Part shown: positions 51,401-59,583 of the stretch, in pieces
Position numbering within the stretch: position 1 is the first letter of the stretch
Layout of the letters: every line of letters begins with the position of its first letter
Source of the DNA: HB2-32-21 sp041603535
GTDB lineage: Bacteria > Pseudomonadota > Gammaproteobacteria > Pseudomonadales > Porticoccaceae
Length of the DNA: 59,583 bases
Reading direction: 5' to 3'
Assembly: GCA_041603535.1 (NCBI GenBank)
Contig: JBFIEE010000016.1
Coordinates: 1 to 59,583 of the forward strand
Made by a program: the position numbers and the translations under genes
Notes under the pieces: model-generated
Seen by the model: the letters and a program-made list of their open reading frames with translations, nothing else
The model's database searches: none
Told to the model about the DNA's origin: nothing

Positions 51401-52684
51401 TCAGGCATCATCACTCGCCACTTTGGCTTTTTCAGAATTTTTATAGACCAGCAATGGCTCAGACTCGCCCCGGATCACTGCGCTATCTACCACCACCTTA
51501 TGAACATCTTTCAGGGAAGGAATATCGTACATACTCTCCAATAAGACATTTTCAATAATTGAGCGAAGTCCCCGGGCGCCAGTTTTCCGTTCAAGCGCTT
51601 TTTCAGCAATCGCCTCCAGCGCATCCTGGCGGATATCCAGCTCTACACCCTCCATTTCAAAGAGCATCAAGTACTGTTTAAGAAGCGAGTTTTTCGGCTC
51701 AACAAGTATGTTTACCAGAGCGTTCTTATCGAGCTCGTCCAGAGTTGCGATAATCGGCAAGCGACCGACAAACTCGGGGATCAGCCCAAAACGAATCAAA
51801 TCCTCAGGCTCGAGATCGACCAGTGTCTCCCCAATGTTACGTTGTTCGCTTTTCGTTTTCACACTGGCACCAAAGCCAATGCCGCCCCTCTCTGATCGGG
51901 CCTGAATAATTTTCTCCAAACCAGAAAACGCTCCACCGCAAATAAATAACATATTTGAAGTGTCAACCTGTAAAAATTCCTGCTGAGGGTGCTTGCGCCC
52001 GCCCTGCGGCGGCACAGACGCCACGGTACCCTCAATCAACTTCAACAAGGCCTGCTGAACACCTTCTCCTGAAACATCACGTGTTATCGATGGGTTATCA
52101 GATTTACGTGAAATTTTGTCAATCTCATCAATATAAACAATCCCTCGCTGGGCCTTCTCCACGTCGTAATCACATTTTTGCAACAACTTCTGAATAATAT
52201 TCTCAACATCCTCGCCCACGTAGCCAGCTTCAGTCAACGTGGTTGCGTCAGCAATAGTAAAAGGTACATCCAGTAATCGAGCGAGGGTTTCTGCGAGAAG
52301 GGTCTTACCGCTGCCCGTCGGTCCCACGAGCAAAATATTACTTTTACCCAGCTCCACGTCGCTGCGCACGCTTTTGGCACTGACCTGCAGTCTCTTGTAG
52401 TGGTTGTAGACCGCAACAGAAAGCACTTTTTTAGCGCGCTGTTGATCGATAACATACTGATCGAGAATTGCTTTTATTTCGATCGGGGTTGGCAGCTTCT
52501 CGGTTTTATCACCCGATTTACCCTCCTGAATTTCCTCAGAAATAATGTCGTTACAGAGGTCGACGCACTCGTCACAGATGAAAACCGAGGGTCCGGCGAT
52601 GAGCTTTCGCACTTCGTGCTGGCTTTTACCGCAAAAAGAACAATAAAGAAGCTTATCTTTGTCACCACCACCTTGATCGTTCAT
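51401..52684 (-). CDS. clpX: ClpXP unfoldase subunit ClpX
   Basis: A 427-residue AAA+ ATPase that unfolds substrates and feeds them to ClpP. The N-terminal zinc domain has Cys15, Cys18, Cys37 and Cys40 (LYCSFC, ICDEC). Walker A is GPTGSGKTLLAE, Walker B IVYIDEIDKISRK, the pore loop lies in the GYVGEDV region, and the ClpP-docking IGF loop is present as GIGFGA. It lies 85 bases after clpP on the same strand. Confidence 0.98.
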   Translation of the reverse strand: MNDQGGGDKDKLLYCSFCGKSQHEVRKLIAGPSVFICDECVDLCNDIISEEIQEGKSGDKTEKLPTPIEIKAILDQYVIDQQRAKKVLSVAVYNHYKRLQVSAKSVRSDVELGKSNILLVGPTGSGKTLLAETLARLLDVPFTIADATTLTEAGYVGEDVENIIQKLLQKCDYDVEKAQRGIVYIDEIDKISRKSDNPSITRDVSGEGVQQALLKLIEGTVASVPPQGGRKHPQQEFLQVDTSNMLFICGGAFSGLEKIIQARSERGGIGFGASVKTKSEQRNIGETLVDLEPEDLIRFGLIPEFVGRLPIIATLDELDKNALVNILVEPKNSLLKQYLMLFEMEGVELDIRQDALEAIAEKALERKTGARGLRSIIENVLLESMYDIPSLKDVHKVVVDSAVIRGESEPLLVYKNSEKAKVASDDA

Positions 52685-52769
52685 ATTAGCGCCCTTTCAT
52701 AACAAACATATCTATATATTTCAGTCAGTTGTGTGATGATGACAATCTACCCAGTAAAGCCTATATCCT

Positions 52770-53399
52770 CTAACGACGCTTGTCCAATACTTCATCGACC
52801 AGGCCATAGGATTTCGACTCTTCAGCGCTGAGAAAATTGTCGCGCTCGGTATCCACGGCGATCTTTTCTATCGGCTGTCCGGTATGAAACGCCAGGCGTT
52901 CATTGAGTCGTTCTCTGATTTTGAGAATTTCCTGAGCATGGATGAAGATATCGGAGGCCTGGCCCTGCGCGCCACCGCTAGGCTGATGAATCATGCAGCG
53001 GGCATTAGGCAGCGTGAAGCGCTTATCTTTAGCCCCAGCCGCCAGCAGAAATGCCCCCATGCTTGCGGCCTGACCCAGGCACATTGTGCTGACATCGGGT
53101 TTGATGAACTGCATGGTATCGTAGATAGACATCCCCGCCGTCACCGAACCCCCAGGGGAATTGATATAAAGATGGATGTCCTTGTCCGGGTTCTCAGACT
53201 CGAGGAAGAGTAACTGAGCGACAATCAGGTTCGCCATGTAATCTTCGATGGGCCCGACCACAAATACAACTCGTTCTTTCAGCAGGCGAGAATAGATATC
53301 GAATGCGCGTTCGCCGCGAGCTGTTTGCTCGACCACCATAGGCACCAGCCCACCAGCACCTCTTACATCAAACGCACGCTTTAACTCGTCATGGGCCAT
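52770..53399 (-). CDS. clpP: ATP-dependent Clp protease proteolytic subunit
   Basis: A 209-residue serine peptidase forming a double heptamer. Catalytic triad: Ser113 in GQAASMGAFLL, His138 in CMIHQPSGG and Asp187 in DTERDNFLSA. The frame is open upstream to 53540, but ATG at 53399 gives the normal N-terminus; the extension would cross the promoter. It works with ClpX, encoded next. Confidence 0.97.
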   Translation of the reverse strand: MAHDELKRAFDVRGAGGLVPMVVEQTARGERAFDIYSRLLKERVVFVVGPIEDYMANLIVAQLLFLESENPDKDIHLYINSPGGSVTAGMSIYDTMQFIKPDVSTMCLGQAASMGAFLLAAGAKDKRFTLPNARCMIHQPSGGAQGQASDIFIHAQEILKIRERLNERLAFHTGQPIEKIAVDTERDNFLSAEESKSYGLVDEVLDKRR

Positions 53400-53429
53400 A
53401 GGAGTGTCTCTAAATCGGAAAATACATTC

Positions 53430-53457
53430 ATTGTATCTTGGCAGTCTAATAAGGCAA
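53430..53457 (-). promoter_or_regulatory. Candidate sigma-70 promoter of clpP
   Basis: TTGCCT (53457-53452) and TACAAT (53435-53430) are 16 bases apart on the minus strand, about 30 bases before the clpP ATG. The -35 box lies inside the inverted repeat that follows tig. Confidence 0.55.
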
Positions 53458-53489
53458 GCAAGCCTGTTTTGTTTGCAGCCTGCTTGCCT
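53452..53489 (-). terminator. Inverted repeat between tig and clpP
   Basis: AGGCAAGCA (53452-53460) pairs with TGCTTGCCT (53481-53489) around a 20-base loop, 25 bases after the tig stop. No strong T tract follows, so it may only attenuate transcription into clpP. Confidence 0.45.
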
Positions 53490-53514
53490 GATGAGGTTCG
53501 GTCTACATTGGTGC

Positions 53515-54855
53515 TTAAGAAGCCGATGTTTCATCCTCAACTGAGGGCTCTTCGCGAGGATCTGGTTTCAATGCTTCCTGGTAAGTGGCGGGCTCATCAG
53601 TCACGCTGGCCAATGACAGCACGTACTCCACAACCTGCTCCTCAAGCACGGCAGACTGTACACTATTCAGCGCCTGTTCATTGCTGTAGTAATATTGCAG
53701 CACCTGTTCCGGTTGCTCATAGGTAGCAGCCATCTCTTCGATCTGCGCACGAACCTTATCGGCATCTACTTCAAGTTCTTTAACTTTGACTATCTCAGCG
53801 ATCAATAAACCAAGAGCCACCCTGCCCCCGGCTTCACCGGCAAACAGGTCATCAGGAAAAATTGACGAATCAAACTGCTGGGCGCCACCAAACTGACTCA
53901 ACATCTGCTGTCGCAACGCCGCTATTTCATTCTTGACCAGTGCCTGAGGGACATCGACCTGGTGCAGCTCGCTGAGGGCCTTGAATAGACGATTTTTCGT
54001 CTTATTCTTTACCGCCTTGGCAAGCTCCCGTTCCATGTTCTTGCGCACGTCTTCACGAAACCTTTCTTCTCCGCCCTCAGTCACCCCAAATTGAGCAAAA
54101 AGTTCGTTATCTAGCTCAGGCAACTGGCGTTCACTGACAGAATTGACAGTAATCTGGAACTCGACCTGCGCACCTTTCAAACCTTCATCGTGATAGTCGT
54201 CTGGAAAGGTCAACGCCACTGTTTTCTGATCGCCCGCTGACATCCCTGCAATTGCGTCTTCGAAACCGGCGATCATCCGCCCAGAACCGAGCAGCAAATC
54301 AGAGCCCGCGCCTTGTCCACCGGCAAATTCTTCGCCGTCTCGCGTACCTCTGTAATCAATATTTACGGTATCCTGCATGGCAGCGGCGCGCTCAACCTTG
54401 ACCCAGGTGGCTCGCTGTCGGCGGACTTCCTGGATCATATTCTCGACGTCATCCGCGGTAACTTCGGCGGCAGGCCTGGCAATCTTGATGCTGCTAAAAT
54501 CCTTAAGCTCGATATCCGGGTATACCTCAAATGTCGCGACATACTCCAGATCAAACCCCGGTTCATCCCTGGTCGGCTCAATGTTGGGCTGACCTGCCGG
54601 GCGTACATCCTGCTGCATCACGGCATCGTAAAAAGAGCGATTCACTATCTCCCCAACCACTTCCTGGCGAACACCCACGCCGTATCGCTGACGCACCACT
54701 TTAAACGGTACCTTGCCCGGACGAAATCCGGCAATGCGCACTGTGCCGGTGGCCTTTTGCAGCCGCGCGGTCACTTCTTTATCTACTTCCTCAGCAGGCA
54801 CGCCTACTGTCAGCCGTCTTTCCAGCCCGGTGGTTTTCTCAATGGAAACCTGCAT
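53515..54855 (-). CDS. tig: Trigger factor
   Basis: A 446-residue ribosome-bound chaperone. The N-terminal ribosome-binding domain has the GFRPGKVP signature (about residues 43-50). The central FKBP-type isomerase domain (about 150-245: DTVNIDYRGTRDGEEFAGG, LTFPDDYHDEGLKGAQVEF) and the C-terminal helical chaperone domain follow. The acidic C-terminus is normal. It comes directly before clpP, the conserved arrangement. Confidence 0.97.
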   Translation of the reverse strand: MQVSIEKTTGLERRLTVGVPAEEVDKEVTARLQKATGTVRIAGFRPGKVPFKVVRQRYGVGVRQEVVGEIVNRSFYDAVMQQDVRPAGQPNIEPTRDEPGFDLEYVATFEVYPDIELKDFSSIKIARPAAEVTADDVENMIQEVRRQRATWVKVERAAAMQDTVNIDYRGTRDGEEFAGGQGAGSDLLLGSGRMIAGFEDAIAGMSAGDQKTVALTFPDDYHDEGLKGAQVEFQITVNSVSERQLPELDNELFAQFGVTEGGEERFREDVRKNMERELAKAVKNKTKNRLFKALSELHQVDVPQALVKNEIAALRQQMLSQFGGAQQFDSSIFPDDLFAGEAGGRVALGLLIAEIVKVKELEVDADKVRAQIEEMAATYEQPEQVLQYYYSNEQALNSVQSAVLEEQVVEYVLSLASVTDEPATYQEALKPDPREEPSVEDETSAS

Positions 54856-54924
54856 GGATTTTCCTCACTACACCTGCATGAATTAAATGAAACGTCTATC
54901 TGCACAAGCCCACAATACCAATTA

Positions 54925-55009
54925 TGGTGCGAAAGGAGAGACTCGAACTCTCACGGGTTACCCCACTGGAACCTAAATCCAGCGCGTCTACCAGTTCCGC
55001 CACTTTCGC
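54925..55009 (-). tRNA. tRNA-Leu (anticodon TAG)
   Basis: An 85-base minus-strand tRNA with encoded CCA. Acceptor arms GCGAAAG and CTTTCGC pair perfectly. The D arm carries GGCGGAACTGGTAGACGC, the anticodon stem CTGGA/TCCAG encloses loop TTTAGGT (anticodon TAG), a long class II variable arm follows, and the T arm has GTTCGAGTC. It reads CUN leucine codons, mainly CUA. It lies 70 bases before tig, in the same direction. Confidence 0.97.
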
Positions 55010-55121
55010 TCGCCTGCCACCGAGATCGCCGCCAACCCCGACGAAAAAGGGTGCCGATTTTGCCACACCGTCCAGACTCCGGCAACCTGTGTGCAACCCA
55101 CCCGGGGTTTTCATCATTCAA

Positions 55122-56504
55122 TCAGCATCCGCAATTATTCAGACGCGGCTGAGATACTAACAACACACTGGGTCCAACCGCTAAATTACATAAACTGATG
55201 TGGTCGCATTGTGCTGGAATAAATACGGCCTGTTCATTAGCGACGGCTACATCGCCAAAACCTAGCTCACCACTGACAACGATGACTACCGCGTGTTCCT
55301 GCGTCCTGTCCAGTTGCCACTGGGCACCCTGTTGCAGGGTCACCCTTTGTACTTCAAAATCTTCAAAATCTGCCACCAGTTCACGTCTGACAGAACTATT
55401 CTCGTCGATAATTGCCAAAGCCTCATCCTGCGGAGCATGCACAGACATCAGCTCGATAGCCGCGTCGGTATCCCATTCGGCCTGAGTTAGAACTTTTTGG
55501 CCAAAAGAAAGAATTTTCCTTTCATAGACGGGCGTTTGAAACTCAATTGTCCGCACGCCATGTTGCAGGGCATGAGGCATGAGCAGTGGCACCTTGACAA
55601 CATCCCCAACCTGTAGTGGTTTCAGGTGTGTAAATCGGTTCATCGCCTCTCGCAAGCGTTGCTCCTGCTCCAGTAAATCAGCAGGCAGCCTTTTCAACCA
55701 TCGCTTAGCCCGCGCTGTCGACACGGGCTCATTGAGCGGCACACCCGCCTCCTCCCGCAAGCAATCAATCAAGGTGTCAATCTGCCTCCGTACTTCTCGA
55801 TAAGACATCACCGCTTCGCGATAGGCGATACGAAACTCGTCATCACTGCCAATACCATCGCGCATTGCCCTGGAAAACCCATAGCGAATACGACCTATGC
55901 CATCCCGCCAGGCTTGTCGATCTACATGAGTAACAACGTAAACTTCACGCTTTTGTTCATGCAGCTCGAAATAAAGATCGCCGTAGACAGGTTCCGATAC
56001 AGGATCCAGTATCTTGAGTAGATTAGGCATTTGACCGACAGCGCCCATAAGATGGTAGGGGGCGACAGCAATCAGCCATGCAAGGGGGACAGAATACTGG
56101 CCATCTGTGACTCGTGACAGGCCTCGCTGCTCGATGCCCGTGTACCAAATTTCCTGCCCCCAGGGTTTGGGAATCGCTACGGATTCCAATCTAAGCGGCT
56201 GGCAAAGGTTAACAATCGGGGCTTGCAGCAGGACTCCGAGTTCACTAATCTCTTCAGGCGACAGGCATTTCCCCGAGAGCAAATGCTCCGGAAGCAAACT
56301 TTCAGAGCCGCCGGAGACTTCAGCAACCAGAAGGCTGCGGCCACCGCCGCTATCGTCAGCTCGTGCAACCACCAGCAAATTCAGCTCCGGATTATTCGGC
56401 AAATACCACTGCACCAGGCGGTAAAAAAATACGGTGGATATCCCCGGCTCGAGCTGATCAATAATTGCCGACGCCCTTCGTCCTTCCGCTACCAGTAGTG
56501 TCAT
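55122..56504 (-). CDS. Unknown cupin-like protein related to type I phosphomannose isomerase
   Basis: About 460 residues, not a named family to me. The segment IPKPWGQEIWYTGIEQRG resembles the KPWGG-type start of type I mannose-6-phosphate isomerases. A later stretch, VGDVVKVPLLMPHALQHGVRTIEFQTPVYERKILSF (split here as VPLLMPHALQHGVRTIEFQ and following), resembles their C-terminal cupin strands. A second cupin-like part near the end reads GAQWQLDRTQEHAVVIVVSG. The metal-binding His/Glu set is not clearly complete. ATG at 56504 is chosen; the frame is open to 56540. A catalytic role is possible but unproven. Confidence 0.6.
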   Translation of the reverse strand: MTLLVAEGRRASAIIDQLEPGISTVFFYRLVQWYLPNNPELNLLVVARADDSGGGRSLLVAEVSGGSESLLPEHLLSGKCLSPEEISELGVLLQAPIVNLCQPLRLESVAIPKPWGQEIWYTGIEQRGLSRVTDGQYSVPLAWLIAVAPYHLMGAVGQMPNLLKILDPVSEPVYGDLYFELHEQKREVYVVTHVDRQAWRDGIGRIRYGFSRAMRDGIGSDDEFRIAYREAVMSYREVRRQIDTLIDCLREEAGVPLNEPVSTARAKRWLKRLPADLLEQEQRLREAMNRFTHLKPLQVGDVVKVPLLMPHALQHGVRTIEFQTPVYERKILSFGQKVLTQAEWDTDAAIELMSVHAPQDEALAIIDENSSVRRELVADFEDFEVQRVTLQQGAQWQLDRTQEHAVVIVVSGELGFGDVAVANEQAVFIPAQCDHISLCNLAVGPSVLLVSQPRLNNCGC

Positions 56505-56653
56505 CACCGCATCCACACATTTACGGCAGAATACTAGCAAATCGCTCAGACTCTGGACACCGCTATGCTATTGGGAAAAGTGGCCGCGCTTGACGATCGA
56601 TCGCCCGCACTCTTTAATGGCCGCTCTAACAACAAAGGCACGGAGATCGCACC

Positions 56654-56989
56654 ATGAAATCACTAAAATACCTTTTCTCAGTATTTTCTATTTCCGCAAT
56701 CATCGCATTCGGTTTAACCGCTTGCGGAAGCGGCGACGATGCCGCGGACGCGATGCCGGAGCAAACTGATGAATCGACTAGCCAACCCGGCACCGCCGAA
56801 AAAATCAGGGGTTCAGTACTGGATACCACGTCAAAGGCGGCCCAGTCGGCCACTAAAATGGCCGAAAGTGCAGGGGAAGCCGCTACTGAAGCCGCCCGGG
56901 CCACTAAAGACGTAGCTGCCGAAGCCGTTCAGGCAGTCGAAGACAAAATTGCTGTCCCCAGCACCGCTGAGCCAGCTAAAACGGAATAA
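56654..56989 (+). CDS. Ala-rich small lipoprotein
   Basis: A 111-residue protein with a lipoprotein signal ending FGLTACG at about residue 24. The mature part is acidic at first (GDDAADAMPEQTDEST), then a long Ala/Lys/Glu helix (about 48-97) with spaced repeats such as TSKAAQSATKMAESAGEAA, similar in style to LEA or apolipoprotein-like amphipathic helices. Most likely an envelope protein on the periplasmic face. Function unknown; a stem-loop terminator follows. Confidence 0.7.
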   Translation: MKSLKYLFSVFSISAIIAFGLTACGSGDDAADAMPEQTDESTSQPGTAEKIRGSVLDTTSKAAQSATKMAESAGEAATEAARATKDVAAEAVQAVEDKIAVPSTAEPAKTE

Positions 56990-57430
56990 CCAACCACTGG
57001 CTGGATCAACGCAGCAGACACCAGGCCCCGCTGTGTCAAACGACCCGCGGGGCTTTGCGCCACCAGGATAGTGCACCCGCTAACGCAGCTAGACAGCTTA
57101 GCCTCGCAATGAAGCATTTTAGGCTGGCATAGTGCGCCGATGCACCGCTCCAGCCACAATTAGAGCCAGGTGGTTAAATTCAGCAGCCTCTCAGGGAGAG
57201 AGATATCCCAACGAAAGCCACATCGAAATAATACGTCGTCAGCTCCCCGTGCTGAACTAACCAAAGACTGACTGGGCCTCGGCAAACCACCATGCCTATC
57301 AGCAAGCGCTAAGCGAGCTAGCCTACGCGGGCATCAGAATTTGAGTTAATCGATTTGGTCACGCTCCCCAGCTTGACATACGACACACTTCAACCATAGT
57401 GTTACGCCTCAAACATAAGGAGAGCGCCCC
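56990..57430. other. Intergenic region before the alcohol dehydrogenase gene
   Basis: About 440 bases without a supportable gene. It contains the terminator at 57025-57056 and several weak inverted repeats. No convincing promoter is seen. Confidence 0.4.
57025..57056 (+). terminator. Terminator of the Ala-rich lipoprotein gene
   Basis: GCCCCGC (57025-57031) and GCGGGGC (57047-57053) form a perfect GC stem around a 15-base loop, followed by TTT, 35 bases after the stop. Confidence 0.6.
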
Positions 57431-58483
57431 ATGAAAGCCGCCGTACTTGAAGCGTTTAAAACCCCCATGAAAGTCCATCAAAACTGGCCTGACCCAAAAT
57501 GCAATCCCGATGGCGCGATTATTAAAGTACAGGCCAACGGCATATGTCGAAGTGACTGGCACGTCTGCGAAGGTGACTGGGGATGGCTTGGTTTGCAACC
57601 AGAGTTACCACACGTCATCGGTCACGAATTTTGCGGAATCGTCGAAGAGGTTGGCGCCAACGTAAAAAACTTCAAGAAAGGTGACCGTGTCATTGCACCC
57701 TTCAATTTTGGCTGTAGCACCTGCGAATTTTGCCGTGGTGGCCATCAGAATACCTGTTTAAATGTGGAGCTGGCTGGTTTCGCCTACTCTGGTGGATATG
57801 GTCAATACGCTGCTGTTGCCCGTGCAGATATTAATCTGGTAACACTCCCTGAATCGATCCCCTTTGTGGAAGCAGCCAGTATGGGGTGTCGCTTTATGAC
57901 CTCATTTCATGGCGTCGTCGATCAGGCCAAAGTTGGTGCCGGTGAGTGGGTTGCGATTCACGGGTGTGGCGGCATTGGCCTGGCGGCTACGCAAATTGCA
58001 ACCAGCCTTGGCGCCAGCGTTATCGCAGTGGACATTAACGATGCATCGCTGGCCGTCGCTAAACAAATGGGCGCGGTGCATACCGTAAACGCCAGCAAAA
58101 ACAATGCTGCGGAGGCTGTTGTCGAACTGAGCGGTGGTGGCGTGCACGTCTCTGTGGATGCACTGGGTATTGCCACCACCTGCCTTAACTCCATCATGAG
58201 CCTGCGCAGCAGAGGTCGACACTTGCAGATCGGCCTCACTACACAGGCGGAACAGGGCTTTGTTTCGCTGCCGGTGGATCTTATCGTTGCGCGGGAATTA
58301 CAGGTCATCGGGACAATTGGCATGCAGGCACACCGTTACCCTGCCTTGCTCAACATGGTCGAAACCGGAAAGTTAACGCCTGGCAAAATGGTCACCAACG
58401 TCATTCCCATTGAGGACGCCAGCGGCGTTATCGACTCTATGGGAAGTTACGGCACAGTTGGCACCAGTGTTGTGAAGTGGTAA
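57431..58483 (+). CDS. Zinc-dependent alcohol dehydrogenase
   Basis: A 350-residue medium-chain dehydrogenase. Catalytic zinc ligands: Cys39 (GICRSDWH), His65-Glu66 (GHEFCG) and Cys153 (SMGCRF). Structural zinc: Cys95, Cys98, Cys101 and Cys109 (GCSTCEFCRGGHQNTC). The Rossmann motif GCGGIG lies near residue 178, and Asp201 at the end of the second strand favours NAD over NADP. The substrate is not readable; the aldehyde dehydrogenase at 14-15 kb could take its product, but they are far apart. A strong palindrome terminator follows. Confidence 0.92.
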   Translation: MKAAVLEAFKTPMKVHQNWPDPKCNPDGAIIKVQANGICRSDWHVCEGDWGWLGLQPELPHVIGHEFCGIVEEVGANVKNFKKGDRVIAPFNFGCSTCEFCRGGHQNTCLNVELAGFAYSGGYGQYAAVARADINLVTLPESIPFVEAASMGCRFMTSFHGVVDQAKVGAGEWVAIHGCGGIGLAATQIATSLGASVIAVDINDASLAVAKQMGAVHTVNASKNNAAEAVVELSGGGVHVSVDALGIATTCLNSIMSLRSRGRHLQIGLTTQAEQGFVSLPVDLIVARELQVIGTIGMQAHRYPALLNMVETGKLTPGKMVTNVIPIEDASGVIDSMGSYGTVGTSVVKW

Positions 58484-58528
58484 TCCATCGAGGCTCTACA
58501 ATAGCTGCGGCAGTCTGCGTCACCAGCA

Positions 58529-58552
58529 CTAAACCCCGCTAGCGGGGTTTAG
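58529..58552. terminator. Perfect 24-bp palindrome terminator
   Basis: The half CTAAACCCCGCT is followed directly by its own reverse complement, so the two halves fold on themselves; TCTTTC comes next on the plus strand. It lies 46 bases after the alcohol dehydrogenase stop and would work on either strand. Confidence 0.75.
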
Positions 58553-58656
58553 TCTTTCATAGGGCTGCGTTTTAGCAGCTGCCTGCCCGGTACCCGCCCT
58601 ACCGGCAGACACACCCGCCTATACCACCGCGACCCCATAGATGACAGTCTCTAACA

Positions 58657-59448
58657 GTGAATGACACGCCCCCACCACCACTCACACAGCTGACCGCTGA
58701 GGATTACGCGGGTCTTCTTGTTCAACCGCTGGCCGAGGCTCTCAAGCAACATTCCCTAGCCCATCTTCTGCTGGAAGGAACAATGCTTAAGGAGGACAGA
58801 AAAAGACGCATAGCCCTCTTGCCCGTGGCTGACATCGGGCCAGTGTTCATCAAAATTTACTTTACGTCAGGCTTCCTCGCTAGAGCGAAAGCAAAGATTC
58901 GGGGCTCAGATGCTCGCTGCAGTCACGAAACATCTGCTGCGCTTGCGAGGCACGGCCTGCAAACCCCACAATCACTCGGCTACCTGGAGTTTCGCACGAC
59001 GTTACATACCGGTAGTGCGCATTTTTCCGGTTTTCTCGAAAAGAGCAAAACCTTTTGGCAGCAATTGCAGGATACACCCGGAGAACAGGACTTTTGGGTC
59101 AGATCAGCTTTTCAACAACTTGTTACGCTCCACAATAGTGGGTTTGTCCACGGCGACCTGAAATTACACAACCTCATGATCCAGGCGCAGGAGCTTTACT
59201 ACATTGATCTGGACAGCGCTGCTCATGCAACCTCCATTCGGGCACGATCAAAGGACATTGCAAGGTTTCTGGTGGGTTTATCCGAAGCGAATGTACCGCT
59301 GCCAATCGTTCAGTGCGGTTTCGCTGAATATTGCCGCTCGCTCAACCTCAATCATGAAAAAATCGTGCCGCACATAATGCGTTTTGCAGGTCGAGTTCAG
59401 CGCAAGCATCAAGTGAAGTACAATAGGCCACCCAGGATCATTCTTTAA
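58657..59448 (+). CDS. Kdo/InaA-family lipopolysaccharide kinase-like protein
   Basis: A 263-residue protein-kinase-fold protein. The nucleotide lobe Lys is in VFIKIYF, and the catalytic loop reads FVHGDLKLHNLM followed by YYIDLDSA, the HGD...N and D motifs of WaaP/InaA/KdkA kinases. It probably phosphorylates a lipopolysaccharide core sugar at the inner membrane, or a related acceptor. The start is GTG at 58657, with no strong ribosome site; ATG codons nearby are out of frame. No other LPS genes are adjacent. Confidence 0.78.
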   Translation: MNDTPPPPLTQLTAEDYAGLLVQPLAEALKQHSLAHLLLEGTMLKEDRKRRIALLPVADIGPVFIKIYFTSGFLARAKAKIRGSDARCSHETSAALARHGLQTPQSLGYLEFRTTLHTGSAHFSGFLEKSKTFWQQLQDTPGEQDFWVRSAFQQLVTLHNSGFVHGDLKLHNLMIQAQELYYIDLDSAAHATSIRARSKDIARFLVGLSEANVPLPIVQCGFAEYCRSLNLNHEKIVPHIMRFAGRVQRKHQVKYNRPPRIIL

Positions 59449-59583
59449 ACCGGGCTGCGGGCTCAGGCCCGTGACAGAGGTTTAGCTAAATCGGCCTACC
59501 GATCACAACAGCTACCCTGGTTGGTAATTTTTTATCGACAGCGTTTCACCTAACCTCAAACCTCAAACCGTAGACTAAACAGA
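59449..59583. other. Window end, no gene seen
   Basis: A weak hairpin (CGGGC at 59453-59457 with GCCCG at 59468-59472) follows the kinase gene. CTCAAAC is directly repeated near 59560. The window ends before any further gene. Confidence 0.35.

Noticed and set aside
54313..55152. 279-codon plus-strand frame crossing tig and the tRNA
   Set aside because: It runs antisense through tig and across tRNA-Leu, so it cannot be a normal gene.

Overview
The window is about 59.6 kb of ordinary-looking chromosome from a Gammaproteobacterium. Every gene I can name has a close family in Pseudomonas and marine relatives. The order tig (with a tRNA-Leu upstream), clpP, clpX, lon, hupB, ppiD, mltD, a SAM methyltransferase, rnhA, dnaQ, nhaB and fimL is, from memory, that of Pseudomonas aeruginosa, with gloB and several other genes missing here. 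This points to Pseudomonadales/Cellvibrionales-type bacteria, probably aquatic. I cannot name the species. I see no insertion sequences, prophage, integrase or CRISPR array.

Layout. 1-0.5 kb: a DUF503 protein. 0.5-11.5 kb (minus): a complete type II secretion operon transcribed gspE-F-G-H-I-J-K-L-M-C-D. This is the Xanthomonas Xps-type order, with a short PDZ-less GspC/XpsN and a lipoprotein secretin at the end. 11.7-13.6 kb (plus): tusD-C-B-E, the sulfur relay for tRNA 2-thiouridine, then a pterin dehydratase-like gene. 13.7-16.2 kb (minus): DUF779 with an ExaC-like aldehyde dehydrogenase, then yjbQ. 16.3-19.9 kb: trmA, a DUF2489 protein, an AEC-family permease, murI. 20.3-26.5 kb (plus): an AddB-like/AddA-like nuclease-helicase pair. 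26.5-33.1 kb: DAHP synthase, a TetR regulator, nfuA and metH. 33.4-36.0 kb: a 46-codon membrane-protein gene (minus), then a siroheme sulfite/nitrite reductase with its DUF934 partner. 36-41 kb: a CPA2 antiporter, sohB, an unknown membrane protein, fimL. 41-46 kb: nhaB, dnaQ, rnhA, methyltransferase, mltD. 46.4-55.0 kb (minus): ppiD, hupB, lon, clpX, clpP, tig, tRNA-Leu(TAG), the protein quality-control block. 55.1-59.4 kb: a cupin-like unknown, an Ala-rich lipoprotein, a zinc alcohol dehydrogenase and an InaA/Kdo-kinase-like protein.

The most unusual signal is not a gene family. Short degenerate tandem duplications (12-21 bp units) recur at gene boundaries: seven 17-bp units carrying the stop of gspM and the ribosome site and start of gspC; six or more 15-bp units in the leader of gspH; and smaller duplications at the starts of tusC, phhB, trmA and the addB-like gene, the end of ppiD, inside the 46-codon gene, and in several intergenic gaps. 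I also report a candidate heat-shock promoter for lon, a perfect operator-like inverted repeat after the aldehyde dehydrogenase promoter, and several terminators. I find no clear undescribed multi-gene system. The repeat pattern, the 46-residue protein and the cupin-like protein are the best leads.
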